Shown here in pieces: positions 16,374 to 24,005 of a DNA stretch of 37,560 nucleotides. Origin of the DNA: an uncultured Ignavibacteria bacterium (GTDB taxonomy: Bacteria > Bacteroidota > Ignavibacteria > Kapaibacteriales > Kapaibacteriaceae); NCBI GenBank assembly GCA_903939735.1, contig CAJAIA010000010.1, positions 1-37,560 on the forward strand, read 5' to 3'. Below the pieces are notes generated by a model. The model had not been told where the DNA came from. It did not search any database and saw nothing but the letters and a program-made list of their open reading frames with translations. The first letter of the stretch is position 1. The number at the start of each line of letters is the position of its first letter. The position numbers and the translations under genes were made by a program.

Positions 16374-17308
16374 TGTTCATGCACGTTCACATGGGTGGAC
16401 ATGACCATCATCATGGTCATGATCACCACCATCACGAGCATCGCGATATTCGCCCCTTGCGCATCGCGATTGCCCTCACATCAACCGTATTCATTGCGCA
16501 GGTTGTTGGCGGATTCTACTCTGGAAGTCTCGCGCTTCTGTCTGACGCCGGCCACGTGCTTGTCGATCTCGCATCGCTCCTGATTGCATTCTTCGGGTTG
16601 CGACTAGCAGCCAGGGCGCGGGCGCAGCATGATGTGCGCTACACCTTTGGGCTGCGTCGCATCGAGATTCTTGCCGCACTTACCAATGGATTTCTGCTCA
16701 TTGGCATTTGTATCTACATCGTCATCGAGGCGATACGGCGTCTCGCTGGTGATGATATACACGTGCACGCAGAATCGATGCTCGCAATTGCGATTATTGG
16801 CTTCATCGCCAACGCAATTAGCGCGTTGTATCTCCATCGATCCGAACATGTCACAACGCGCAGTGCTTATCTGCACGTGATGACTGACTTGCTTTCGAGC
16901 GGAGGTGTGATCATTGGTGCAGTTATTCTGTCGGTAACACACTGGGAGTGGATTGATCCCGTGATCTCGATGGTGATTGCAGTGCTGATCACGCGTGGTG
17001 CGGTGTCAGTTATCCGGCAGTCAAGTGTGATCCTCATGGAGTCTGCACCTGACGATGTGCAGCCTGCCGATGTAACCGCCGCGTTGATGTCGATCGATGG
17101 CGTAACGAACGTGCACGATGTTCACATTTGGCAGCTTAGCGTTGGTAGCACAACGGCAACTGTGCACGTCGTTTCCGAACGAAACAGCGACGACGTTGTT
17201 CGCGATGTTCAGAACGTGCTCCGCGAACGATTCAGTATCGCACATGCAACCGTGCAGGTTGAGAGCACACACCTGCATGATGATGGAGGGTGTGGCGCAT
17301 GCGAATGA
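16373..17308 (+). CDS. CDF-family divalent metal exporter (CzcD/ZitB-like)
   Basis: A 311-residue cation diffusion facilitator, probably exporting zinc, cobalt or similar ions from the cytoplasm in exchange for protons. The N-terminus is histidine-rich (HVHMGGHDHHHGHDHHHHEH), a likely cytoplasmic metal sensor or buffer. Six membrane helices follow. TM2 carries LLSDAGHVLVDLASL and TM5 carries LHVMTDLLSS, together giving the H-D/H-D transport site expected for zinc CDFs. The C-terminal cytoplasmic domain has the ferredoxin-like fold (DGVTNVHDVHIWQLSVG) and ends with a CGACE cysteine pair. The ATG overlaps the cdsA stop by one base. The start gives normal family length. Confidence 0.94.
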   Translation: MFMHVHMGGHDHHHGHDHHHHEHRDIRPLRIAIALTSTVFIAQVVGGFYSGSLALLSDAGHVLVDLASLLIAFFGLRLAARARAQHDVRYTFGLRRIEILAALTNGFLLIGICIYIVIEAIRRLAGDDIHVHAESMLAIAIIGFIANAISALYLHRSEHVTTRSAYLHVMTDLLSSGGVIIGAVILSVTHWEWIDPVISMVIAVLITRGAVSVIRQSSVILMESAPDDVQPADVTAALMSIDGVTNVHDVHIWQLSVGSTTATVHVVSERNSDDVVRDVQNVLRERFSIAHATVQVESTHLHDDGGCGACE

Positions 17309-17823
17309 ACGCTCTCTCGCAATGGTTTATGGCCATCGTTCTTACGCTGGCCGCTGGCTTGGTAACGAAGGTGCTTGGTGGCGCTGAGCATCTCCTGGCG
17401 CATGCCGTCGCTTCGATTCTGCTTGAGCTCGCTGTGCCCGGTTTGTACATGGCGCATCTTGCAAGTGAGTTTTTCCCGCCACAACGTGCGCGTGCTATAC
17501 AGTGGCTTGTGTGCGGCGGAATTCTTGCGCTGCTTGTCGTTGTGGTCGTTGCCTTTGTCGTGCCTGCACTATCGATGCCGCTCGTGCATGTTCGCATATG
17601 GAGTTATGTGGCACTCCAGCTGGGCATCGTACTCGGCGTTGTAGCGCTGGGAACAACCATGGCCATGAATTATCTCCGTGTGCCATCAGGTCGATTCCGT
17701 GGTATCACGCTATTGGTGATGGTTGCGCTCGCCGCATCAATTCCATGGGTGTCATGGGATGTTGCCGCCATGCTTGCGGTGCTCCTATTGACCGTCCGTG
17801 TAGTGACGTATCAGCGCGGGTAG
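17299..17823 (+). CDS. Multi-pass membrane protein of unknown function
   Basis: A 174-residue hydrophobic protein with about five transmembrane helices, for example FMAIVLTLAAGLVTKVLGG, GGILALLVVVVVAFVVPAL and LQLGIVLGVVALGTTMAM. I do not recognise the family. I start it at ATG 17299 because GGAGG lies at 17285-17289, nine bases upstream. A GTG at 17290 is too close to that site, and the next ATG (17305) would overlap the CDF stop as ATGA but sits too far. It therefore overlaps the CDF gene by ten bases. The three-gene order cdsA - CDF exporter - this protein suggests one operon, but no shared function is apparent. Confidence 0.75.
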   Translation: MRMNALSQWFMAIVLTLAAGLVTKVLGGAEHLLAHAVASILLELAVPGLYMAHLASEFFPPQRARAIQWLVCGGILALLVVVVVAFVVPALSMPLVHVRIWSYVALQLGIVLGVVALGTTMAMNYLRVPSGRFRGITLLVMVALAASIPWVSWDVAAMLAVLLLTVRVVTYQRG

Positions 17824-17858
17824 TGTCAATCGCAGGATAATGCCAATGGCAGCCTACG

Positions 17859-18488
17859 TCATACAACTCGGAAGATGTCACTCTTCTTGAGTTCCTCAGC
17901 GGAGTGTATCTGCAGCTTGCGATAGATGTTGCGCACGTGCGTGCGCACTGTTTCCACGCTGATGAACAGGGTAGTCGCAATCTCTTTGTAGCTGCGTCCC
18001 GTCACGAGGATGTGCAGGATCTGCTGTTCCCGATCTGAGAGCTTGCCTACGGGCATCTGTGGTTTGACGATGTTGTGAAACGCCTGAATCACCTTGCGAG
18101 CTATCTGGCTACTCATCGGAGAACCACCGGCATGAACTTCACGAATGGACGTTGCCAGTGCGCCGGTCATGTAGGCTTTACCGAGATATCCGACCGCACC
18201 GGCGAGAATCGCGCCGTAAATGCGATCGTAGTCCTCGTATGCTGAGAGCACAAGGAAGTCTGTAGTCGGGAGTTCCGAGCGAAGTGCGGCGATCAACGAA
18301 CTGCCGCTTCCATCAGGGAGCACAAGGTCGATGATGACGACATCTGGAGTGGTTGAGAGCAAGCCAAGCCGCGCCTCTGCAACGGAGGAAGCAGACCCAA
18401 CGACGGTGATGTCTTCCTCGCGCGCAAGCTCGTTGCTGATGCTCTCGCGCATGAGCGTATGGTCGTCGACAACAAATACACGAATCAT
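17859..18488 (-). CDS. NarL/FixJ-family response regulator (REC + LuxR-type HTH)
   Basis: A 209-residue two-component regulator. The receiver domain (1-120) begins MIRVFVVDDHTLMRESI with acidic DD at 8-9, phosphoacceptor D54 in VVIIDLVLPDGSG, S82 in VLSAYED and K104 in YLGKAY. The DNA-binding domain holds LSDREQQILHILVTGRSYKE and a recognition helix in FISVETVRTHVRNIYRKL. Family members dimerise when phosphorylated and control transcription. No histidine kinase gene is adjacent, so it is an orphan here. An AGGGAGGGG Shine-Dalgarno precedes the ATG. It lies tail to tail with the membrane-protein gene (35 bases apart) and head to head with the arsenosugar-type operon across 284 bases, which makes it a candidate regulator of that operon. 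Confidence 0.93.
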   Translation of the reverse strand: MIRVFVVDDHTLMRESISNELAREEDITVVGSASSVAEARLGLLSTTPDVVIIDLVLPDGSGSSLIAALRSELPTTDFLVLSAYEDYDRIYGAILAGAVGYLGKAYMTGALATSIREVHAGGSPMSSQIARKVIQAFHNIVKPQMPVGKLSDREQQILHILVTGRSYKEIATTLFISVETVRTHVRNIYRKLQIHSAEELKKSDIFRVV

Positions 18489-18772
18489 GAAGACCCCTCC
18501 CTATGATGCATACACGAATCTCGTTTACGACCCCAACAACCACAACGGCTTGTCTCTACGCTGGTAAATCTGCGTAACATTTACGTACAACGTGCAGAGA
18601 TCTGACAAAACCTTGCGGGTAACAGACACCGTACCACAAAACTACCCAGTCCGTAGTTCTACTCTGAGCTCTTGAAGGGTGAGAAAAGTGTGAGTTTGTC
18701 GGTCGAACGGTGCTACGGTAACTTGTCGTCTCGAATTGTTACAGATCGACCACGCAAGGAACAGCTGACTCT
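18489..18772. other. Longest gene-free stretch; divergent regulatory region
   Basis: The 284 bases between the divergent response regulator and the AhpD-like gene contain no convincing coding region. They must hold promoters in both directions. I see the regulator's Shine-Dalgarno near 18491-18499 and an AAGGA at about 18756-18760 ahead of the AhpD-like ATG, but no clear -7 box, no strong palindrome and no ArsR-type operator that I can identify. Confidence 0.5.
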
Positions 18773-19105
18773 ATGTCCTCATATTACAACCCCGCCGATC
18801 TCGGCAAGTTTGGTGCAATTGCAGACTTCCAGCCACAACTGGCAGAGAAGTTCTTCGCCTGGTATGGCGATGTATTCGCCGAAGGCGCTCTTACGCAACG
18901 TGAGAAGTCGTTGATCGCCCTCGCGGTAGCGCACGCCGTACAATGTCCGTACTGCATCGATGCGTACACAACCGACAGTTTGCAGAAGGGAGCAACGGAG
19001 CAGATGATGATGGAGGCTGTGCACGTTGCTGCAGCCATTCGCGGCGGTGCATCGCTGGTGCACGGCGTGATGATGATGAACAAGGTTAACGACGTGTCGA
19101 TGTAA
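18773..19105 (+). CDS. AhpD/CMD-like protein of the arsenosugar-associated peroxidase-like family
   Basis: A 110-residue small alpha-helical protein of the carboxymuconolactone decarboxylase/AhpD superfamily. The redox pair is C58 and C61 in HAVQCPYCIDAYTTD. The AhpD proton-relay histidine after the second cysteine is replaced by tyrosine. From memory, this fits the subfamily found beside arsS (TIGR04029, arsenosugar biosynthesis-associated peroxidase-like). The ATG is preceded by a weak AAGGA 12 bases upstream. ArsS starts two bases after its stop, confirming the pairing. It probably has a peroxidatic or disulfide-reductase role, perhaps protecting or reducing arsenic intermediates. The exact reaction is not known. 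Confidence 0.82.
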   Translation: MSSYYNPADLGKFGAIADFQPQLAEKFFAWYGDVFAEGALTQREKSLIALAVAHAVQCPYCIDAYTTDSLQKGATEQMMMEAVHVAAAIRGGASLVHGVMMMNKVNDVSM

Positions 19106-19107
19106 CG

Positions 19108-20163
19108 ATGGCACTGGCTACAACCTCACTTCTTCGTCGCGGATCGGAGCTCTCCGATACATCGTATCAACTTCGCGTGCTGCGCTCGCACGAGGGCACG
19201 GCGCATCTGCCAACGTTTACGCAATCACTGCGGGCGCATGGAATAGCCCCCTTGCAACCCGTAGAGCCTCGTGTGTTCCAAGTGAACATGGGCAAGATGT
19301 GCAACCAAGCATGCAAGCATTGTCACGTCGATGCAGGACCCGATCGCACCGAGATTATGTCGCGCGAGACGCTCGAGCAGTGCTTGACATTCCTTGCAGC
19401 GACCTCGATCCCTGTGGTCGATCTTACAGGGGGCGCTCCCGAGATGAACCCGCACTTCAGATGGTTCGTCGATGAAGTCGTGAAGCTTGGTCGCACCTTG
19501 ATGGTGCGGTGTAATCTGACAATCATCGTGGCAAATCCGAAGTACAACGACTTGCCGCAGTTCTATGCAGAGCGTGGCGTCCACGTTGTGTCGTCGCTTC
19601 CATTCTACGATGCAGCACACACGGATCGTCAGCGCGGCGGTGGCGTGTTTGATGATTCGATTGCTGCAATGCGCATGCTCAACGATGCGGGCTATGCCCA
19701 GCCGGATAGTGGCTTGCTGCTCGACCTTGTGTACAATCCTGTTGGTGCGATTCTGCCCGGACCCCAAGCACTGCTCGAGAACGACTTCAAGCGTGCGTTG
19801 TCGACAAAGCATAGCGTACAGTTCAATTCGTTGATCTGCATCACGAACATGCCCATCTCACGCTTTCTCGAGTTTCTGATTTCGCGTGGACTCTACGAGC
19901 AGTACATGCAGACGCTTGTGCAAGCGTTCAATCCCGCTGCAGCGCAAGGTGTGATGTGTCGTGATACCATCTCCATCGGATGGGACGGCATGGTGTATGA
20001 TTGCGATTTCAATCAAATGCTCGATCTACCAGTGGCGTGCTCGAGCACACATATCTCATCGCTTACACCAGAGCAGCTACGTGCGCGCACGATCGTTGTC
20101 GACCAGCATTGCTACGGATGCACAGCAGGCGCAGGATCGAGCTGTGGAGGACAACTCGCATGA
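19108..20163 (+). CDS. arsS: Arsenosugar-type radical SAM protein ArsS
   Basis: A 351-residue radical SAM enzyme. The cluster motif is C65-x3-C69-x2-C72 in GKMCNQACKHCHVDAGPD, with the CHVDAGP extension typical of ArsS, followed by VVDLTGGAPEMNPHF. The C-terminal domain has MCRDTISIGWDGMVYDCDFN and ends HCYGCTAGAGSSCGG, likely a second iron-sulfur or metal site. ArsS homologues form the carbon-arsenic bond between dimethylarsenite and the 5'-deoxyadenosyl group of SAM, an early step to arsenosugars. The usual partner ArsM, which makes the methylated arsenic, is not in this window. Translation is coupled to the next gene through ATGA at 20160-20163. Confidence 0.88.
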   Translation: MALATTSLLRRGSELSDTSYQLRVLRSHEGTAHLPTFTQSLRAHGIAPLQPVEPRVFQVNMGKMCNQACKHCHVDAGPDRTEIMSRETLEQCLTFLAATSIPVVDLTGGAPEMNPHFRWFVDEVVKLGRTLMVRCNLTIIVANPKYNDLPQFYAERGVHVVSSLPFYDAAHTDRQRGGGVFDDSIAAMRMLNDAGYAQPDSGLLLDLVYNPVGAILPGPQALLENDFKRALSTKHSVQFNSLICITNMPISRFLEFLISRGLYEQYMQTLVQAFNPAAAQGVMCRDTISIGWDGMVYDCDFNQMLDLPVACSSTHISSLTPEQLRARTIVVDQHCYGCTAGAGSSCGGQLA

Positions 20164-20729
20164 GCGTGCATCGGTGTGGATGGTGCGAGAAGGACGATCT
20201 GTACATCCAGTATCACGATCGTGAATGGGGCGTCCCTGTGCACGATGAACGTACGTTGTTCGAGTTCCTCATTCTCGAAACCATGCAGGCCGGACTCAGC
20301 TGGCATACCGTGCTCAAGAAGCGCGACGCGTTTCGTGCAGCATATCACAACTTCGATGTCAACACCGTCGCGCGCTTCACGTCCAATGATGTTGAACGCC
20401 TCATGCTCGACGCTGGCATCATTCGCAATCGCGCGAAAATCACTGCATCAATTGCCAATGCGCAAGCCTTTCTGCGCGTCGCAGAAGAATGGGGCAGTTT
20501 CGACGCCTATATCTGGAACTTCGTCGATGGTCGACCAGTTATCAATGCGTGGTCAGCGCTTTCCCACCTTCCTGCTACAACCCCATTGAGTGATCGCATT
20601 TCGAAGGATCTCCGCGCACGCGGCTTCGCCTTTGTCGGCAGCACCGTGGTGTATGCGCACATGCAAGCAACAGGGATGGTGAACGACCATCTTACATCGT
20701 GCTTTCGCTACGTAGAGGTGCAGCAATGA
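20160..20729 (+). CDS. tag: DNA-3-methyladenine glycosylase I
   Basis: A 189-residue glycosylase that removes 3-methyladenine from DNA to start base-excision repair. It matches Tag closely: HRCGWCEKDDLYIQYHDREW at the N-terminus, ILETMQAGLSWHTVLKKR with E40, and the C-terminal VNDHLTSCFRY. The structural zinc ligands C6, H19, H177 and C181 are all present. The ATG at 20160 overlaps the arsS stop (ATGA). A frame running from 20001 would extend into arsS and is rejected. Its place inside the arsenosugar-type operon is odd. It may reflect genes turned on together under alkylating or methylating stress, or just operon growth. Confidence 0.95.
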   Translation: MSVHRCGWCEKDDLYIQYHDREWGVPVHDERTLFEFLILETMQAGLSWHTVLKKRDAFRAAYHNFDVNTVARFTSNDVERLMLDAGIIRNRAKITASIANAQAFLRVAEEWGSFDAYIWNFVDGRPVINAWSALSHLPATTPLSDRISKDLRARGFAFVGSTVVYAHMQATGMVNDHLTSCFRYVEVQQ

Positions 20730-21181
20730 TGGACGTCCTTGTAAACCTCGGCATCCTGTGCGCCGGCATCATCGGCATGGAGTTCTTCGTGATTGCATTC
20801 CACCGCTACGTAATGCACGGTGTGTTGTGGCGTATTCACCACTCGCATCACGTACCAACAAAGCATCCACTCGAACTCAACGATGTGTTTGTGGCATTCT
20901 TCATGAGTATTGCTCTTACGCTCATCGTGGTAGGGGGCTTCACCGCCTGGACGTTTTGGGTTGGCGCTGGTGTTGCGGTGTATGGTATGGCCTACTTCGT
21001 GATGCACGACATGGTCATTCACAAGCGGTTCCTACGTCAGCCCCTTCCATCGAACAGGTACCTCCAAGCGGTCTATCGCATGCACATGGCACATCACCGT
21101 CATGTTGCCAACGACACTGGCGAAGCGTATGGGATGTTCCTTGTCTGGCCGCGCTATTGGAACCGTTCAACGGCACAATGA
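20726..21181 (+). CDS. CrtZ-like fatty acid hydroxylase-superfamily protein (beta-carotene hydroxylase-like)
   Basis: A 151-residue membrane protein with the di-iron histidine set of the sterol desaturase/fatty acid hydroxylase superfamily: HRYVMH (H26, H31), HHSHH (38-42), HDMVIH (H94, H99) and HMAHHRH (H120, H123, H124). Spacing and length match bacterial CrtZ, which hydroxylates beta-carotene rings. Transmembrane helices surround the boxes. The start overlaps the tag stop by four bases. No other carotenoid gene is nearby, so in this operon the substrate could instead be a membrane lipid or an arsenolipid precursor. That is inference from position. The start could also be the next ATG codon, one residue later. 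Confidence 0.85.
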   Translation: MMDVLVNLGILCAGIIGMEFFVIAFHRYVMHGVLWRIHHSHHVPTKHPLELNDVFVAFFMSIALTLIVVGGFTAWTFWVGAGVAVYGMAYFVMHDMVIHKRFLRQPLPSNRYLQAVYRMHMAHHRHVANDTGEAYGMFLVWPRYWNRSTAQ

Positions 21182-21765
21182 TGCACGCATCCGTCTGCAT
21201 CGTCATGTGCAAAGCACCCGAGCTCGGGAAGGTCAAAACACGTCTCGCAGCAGAGATCGGCAACGCGCAAGCACTGCGTGTGTACGAAGCACTGCTAGGC
21301 ATCACGCTGCACGCAGCCACGTCCTCCAAATGGGAAACAGTCCTCGCCGTTGATGGTGATCACTCGCGTATGCCAGGACATTCGCATCGCACCGTCGCGC
21401 AGCGAGGCGACGAACTCGGCGTGCGCATCTGCAATGCCATCAACGATGTCGGCAACTACGAACGCATTGTCGTGATTGGTGCAGATGCGCCACGTGTTAC
21501 ACATCACCACATCGCGCAAGCATTCCACGCACTTGATACACACGACGTCGTACTAGGTCCTGCAACTGACGGCGGCTATTGGCTCATCGGCATGCAGCAG
21601 CTCCATCCCGACCTCTTCGCCGATATCCCATGGAGCACCGATCGCGTGCTCACACGCACACGTGAGCGCTGTGAACAACACGCTCGCACTATCGCGCTCC
21701 TCGAAACACTCTCCGACATCGACGTGCGTGCGGACTTGGAACAGCTAATGCCGGACACGATGTAG
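21178..21765 (+). CDS. TIGR04282/DUF2064-type glycosyltransferase-like protein of arsenosugar clusters
   Basis: A 195-residue Rossmann-type protein. It has VMCKAPELGKVKTRLAAEIG near the N-terminus, IGADAPRVTHHHIAQAF, LGPATDGGYWLIGMQQL and IPWSTDRVLTRT. These are the conserved blocks of the DUF2064/TIGR04282 family, labelled arsenosugar biosynthesis glycosyltransferases. The fold is a nucleotidyl- or glycosyl-transferase GT-A type. In the pathway it could add or process the sugar part of the arsenosugar, or act on a nucleotide sugar. Substrate is inferred from neighbours only. The ATG at 21178 overlaps the previous stop (ATGA), with a second in-frame ATG directly after. It is on the small side for a glycosyltransferase. 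Confidence 0.82.
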   Translation: MMHASVCIVMCKAPELGKVKTRLAAEIGNAQALRVYEALLGITLHAATSSKWETVLAVDGDHSRMPGHSHRTVAQRGDELGVRICNAINDVGNYERIVVIGADAPRVTHHHIAQAFHALDTHDVVLGPATDGGYWLIGMQQLHPDLFADIPWSTDRVLTRTRERCEQHARTIALLETLSDIDVRADLEQLMPDTM

Positions 21766-21774
21766 TTTGCGTCC

Positions 21775-22923
21775 ATGCGTATCGCAATCATTGGTAATGG
21801 TAGGGCGGGATCGACCACAGCACGTGTTCTTCGGGAGACGTATGGCTGCGATGTGGACGTGTTCTCCGATGAGGGAGCGCTTCATTATTCGCGACCAGCA
21901 CTGATGTATGTGTCAATGGGCACTGTTGATGCATCGGTTGTTGTTGCAGCACTCCCCGATGCGCAGCACCGCACAATCGGCAGCCTTGATGAACTCGATG
22001 GATACGACGCCATTGTGATCGCTACTGGCTCGATACCTGCGCTGCCAAATTGGTGCGCAATGGTCGATGAACACGTCCAATGCTATACGCAATGGAGCGA
22101 TGTTGCACACCTTGAGCATGTGATTGTATCGAAGAAGCGGTGCGTTGTGATTGGTGGCGGACTGCTCGGAGCAGAAGTCGCGGAAGTTCTGCATCATCGC
22201 TCGGCGCACTATCAGTGGCTTTTGCATGATGGCGGGGTGTTCGCTGATGTTCTTCCTCGGGAAGAGTCGGAACTCATCACGCGACATATGCAGGGTGACG
22301 GAATTCGTATGGCGCTTAATGCAGACGTTGTATCGATCGTGCGTGAAGGCATTCGCGTTACGGGAGTACAATTGCATTCGGGCGAGATCGTTCCATGCGA
22401 TCATGTCATCATGGCCACGGGTGCTCGTCCGTCGATTGCATTGGCTCAGCGTGCTGGAATACCGACTGACGTGGGTATCGTCGTCGATGCGTCATTCCGA
22501 ACGTCACGACCGAACACCTACGCCGTTGGCGATTGTGCCCAACCGCCATGGGGTCTGCGCGCGACCTGGCACGATGCACGTGCGCAGGGCGAACATGTAG
22601 CACATGTGATTGCCGGCACGGCGTCGGCGTATCTACCACAGCTTCCATCGATGCAGGCGAAGTTTCTCCGAAAAGAGTGGTACTCCGTTGGTGCGATCGA
22701 TGCATCAACGTCATCATGGTATTGGGAAGATCCAGTTCATCAGCGTAGCGTGCGATTGCACCATATCGATGGCACCCTTGTAGGTGTGCAGACGGTAGGC
22801 GTGCGCCTGAACCGCGAAGTATGTGAGGAATGGATTCGTCAAGCTCGCACCGTCGACGACGTGCGCGGTATGTTTGCGCATGCCGTCGTCGATCCAGAGT
22901 TCACACCGAAGGTGACGTTATGA
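21775..22923 (+). CDS. FAD-dependent pyridine-nucleotide oxidoreductase (rubredoxin-reductase/NirB-like)
   Basis: A 382-residue two-dinucleotide-binding-domain flavoprotein. FAD site: IAIIGNGRAGSTTARVL at the N-terminus, YAVGDCAQPPWGL near residue 250. NAD(P)H site: VVIGGGLLGAEVAEVL around residue 125. The order and the ATGARPS segment are typical of the group that includes rubredoxin and nitrite-reductase-associated flavoproteins. There are no redox-active CxxC cysteines of the disulfide-reductase type. It is followed by a membrane iron-sulfur protein through an ATGA overlap, so the pair may pass electrons between NAD(P)H and a cluster protein. In this operon ArsS is a possible client, but that is inference. 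Confidence 0.85.
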   Translation: MRIAIIGNGRAGSTTARVLRETYGCDVDVFSDEGALHYSRPALMYVSMGTVDASVVVAALPDAQHRTIGSLDELDGYDAIVIATGSIPALPNWCAMVDEHVQCYTQWSDVAHLEHVIVSKKRCVVIGGGLLGAEVAEVLHHRSAHYQWLLHDGGVFADVLPREESELITRHMQGDGIRMALNADVVSIVREGIRVTGVQLHSGEIVPCDHVIMATGARPSIALAQRAGIPTDVGIVVDASFRTSRPNTYAVGDCAQPPWGLRATWHDARAQGEHVAHVIAGTASAYLPQLPSMQAKFLRKEWYSVGAIDASTSSWYWEDPVHQRSVRLHHIDGTLVGVQTVGVRLNREVCEEWIRQARTVDDVRGMFAHAVVDPEFTPKVTL

Positions 22924-24005
22924 ACCTCGTGCAGATCACACTCCCAGATGCGCCAACTCGCTCGCCGTGGTCATTACGCTACCGAGGTATCGCATCATAT
23001 GCCCTAGCGCTGGTGCTCACTGCACTCTACGTCTGTATCTACTGGTTCCCTGAGGCAATTGCGCCCCTTATCCAACTACTCGATCCACTCGCTCTGCGTG
23101 TTCGTGGTGCAGTCGCCGATCAGTGGTTCTTCTACGGGACGCTCTACACGGCAGCAGTGCTGTTTATGGGCGTACGTATGCTGGTGAAGTACCGACACGA
23201 GCGGTACCATGTGTATCGCACGAGTGTGTTGATGATTGTGCAGCTTCTGTTCGCGTATCTGCTGCCAGCAAGCTTCGAGCGCATGGGACATCAGGCGTTT
23301 TACCTGACGTATTTCTGGCCCCTTAAACCGGAGTATTTGTTTCCGGGATCGATTGATGTGTTGCTCGTGAATTCCGACCGACTCTATGTATTCGTGGGAT
23401 GGTGGATGTTGCTGTGCACGTTTGTGGCAACACCTGTGCTCACGTTTTACTTCGGCAAGCGATGGTATTGCTCGTGGGTATGTGGCTGCGGTGCGCTAGC
23501 CGAGACAGCGGGGGATCCGTTCCGACATCTCAGTAGCAAGAGCGAGCGATCGTGGAAGCTTGAGCGATGGCTGATCTATTCGGTGCTCGTCTGCATCGTT
23601 GTCATCACAGCATTGCTATGGTGGGCAAACGACAGCACGAACGTGTCGATTGCGAATGTGGCACACGTGGCAAATCGCTGGTATGGATTTGCGATTGGTG
23701 CGGTGTTTTCTGGCGTGATTGGCGTTGGGTTCTACCCGCTCCTCGGATCCCGCATCTGGTGTCGCTTTGGATGTCCGATGGCTGCTGTGCTCGGCATTCT
23801 TCAGAAGTATGCATCGCGCTTCCGCATTACGGTACAGAAGGATCAGTGCATTTCGTGTGGCAACTGCAGCACGAATTGCGAGATGGGTATTGATGTGCAG
23901 CAGTATGCAGAGCGAGGCGAGACGTTCAACCGCGCATCGTGCGTGGGGTGTGGCGTCTGCTCGAGTGTGTGTCCGCGTGGTGTGCTGCGCCTGGATCAGC
24001 GATAG
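22920..24005 (+). CDS. Membrane-bound 4Fe-4S protein (NapH/NosR/CcoG-like)
   Basis: A 361-residue protein with about six transmembrane helices and iron-sulfur motifs. The first cysteine group is WYCSWVCGCGALAETAGD (C184), a second is RIWCRFGCPMAAVLGI, as in NapH/NosR/YccM-type polyferredoxins. The C-terminal part (from C310) has two ferredoxin motifs: CISCGNCSTNC and CVGCGVCSSVCP, each for a 4Fe-4S cluster. It likely moves electrons between the quinone pool and a cytoplasmic acceptor. ATGA couples it to the flavoprotein gene, suggesting a two-component reductase. The stop overlaps the convergent S10 peptidase gene by ten bases. The direction of electron flow and the true partner are unknown. 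Confidence 0.85.
   Translation: MNLVQITLPDAPTRSPWSLRYRGIASYALALVLTALYVCIYWFPEAIAPLIQLLDPLALRVRGAVADQWFFYGTLYTAAVLFMGVRMLVKYRHERYHVYRTSVLMIVQLLFAYLLPASFERMGHQAFYLTYFWPLKPEYLFPGSIDVLLVNSDRLYVFVGWWMLLCTFVATPVLTFYFGKRWYCSWVCGCGALAETAGDPFRHLSSKSERSWKLERWLIYSVLVCIVVITALLWWANDSTNVSIANVAHVANRWYGFAIGAVFSGVIGVGFYPLLGSRIWCRFGCPMAAVLGILQKYASRFRITVQKDQCISCGNCSTNCEMGIDVQQYAERGETFNRASCVGCGVCSSVCPRGVLRLDQR

Noticed and set aside
16373-16450. CAT/CAC repeat at the start of the CDF gene as a possible microsatellite
   Set aside because: It encodes the His-rich metal-binding N-terminus usual in zinc exporters.
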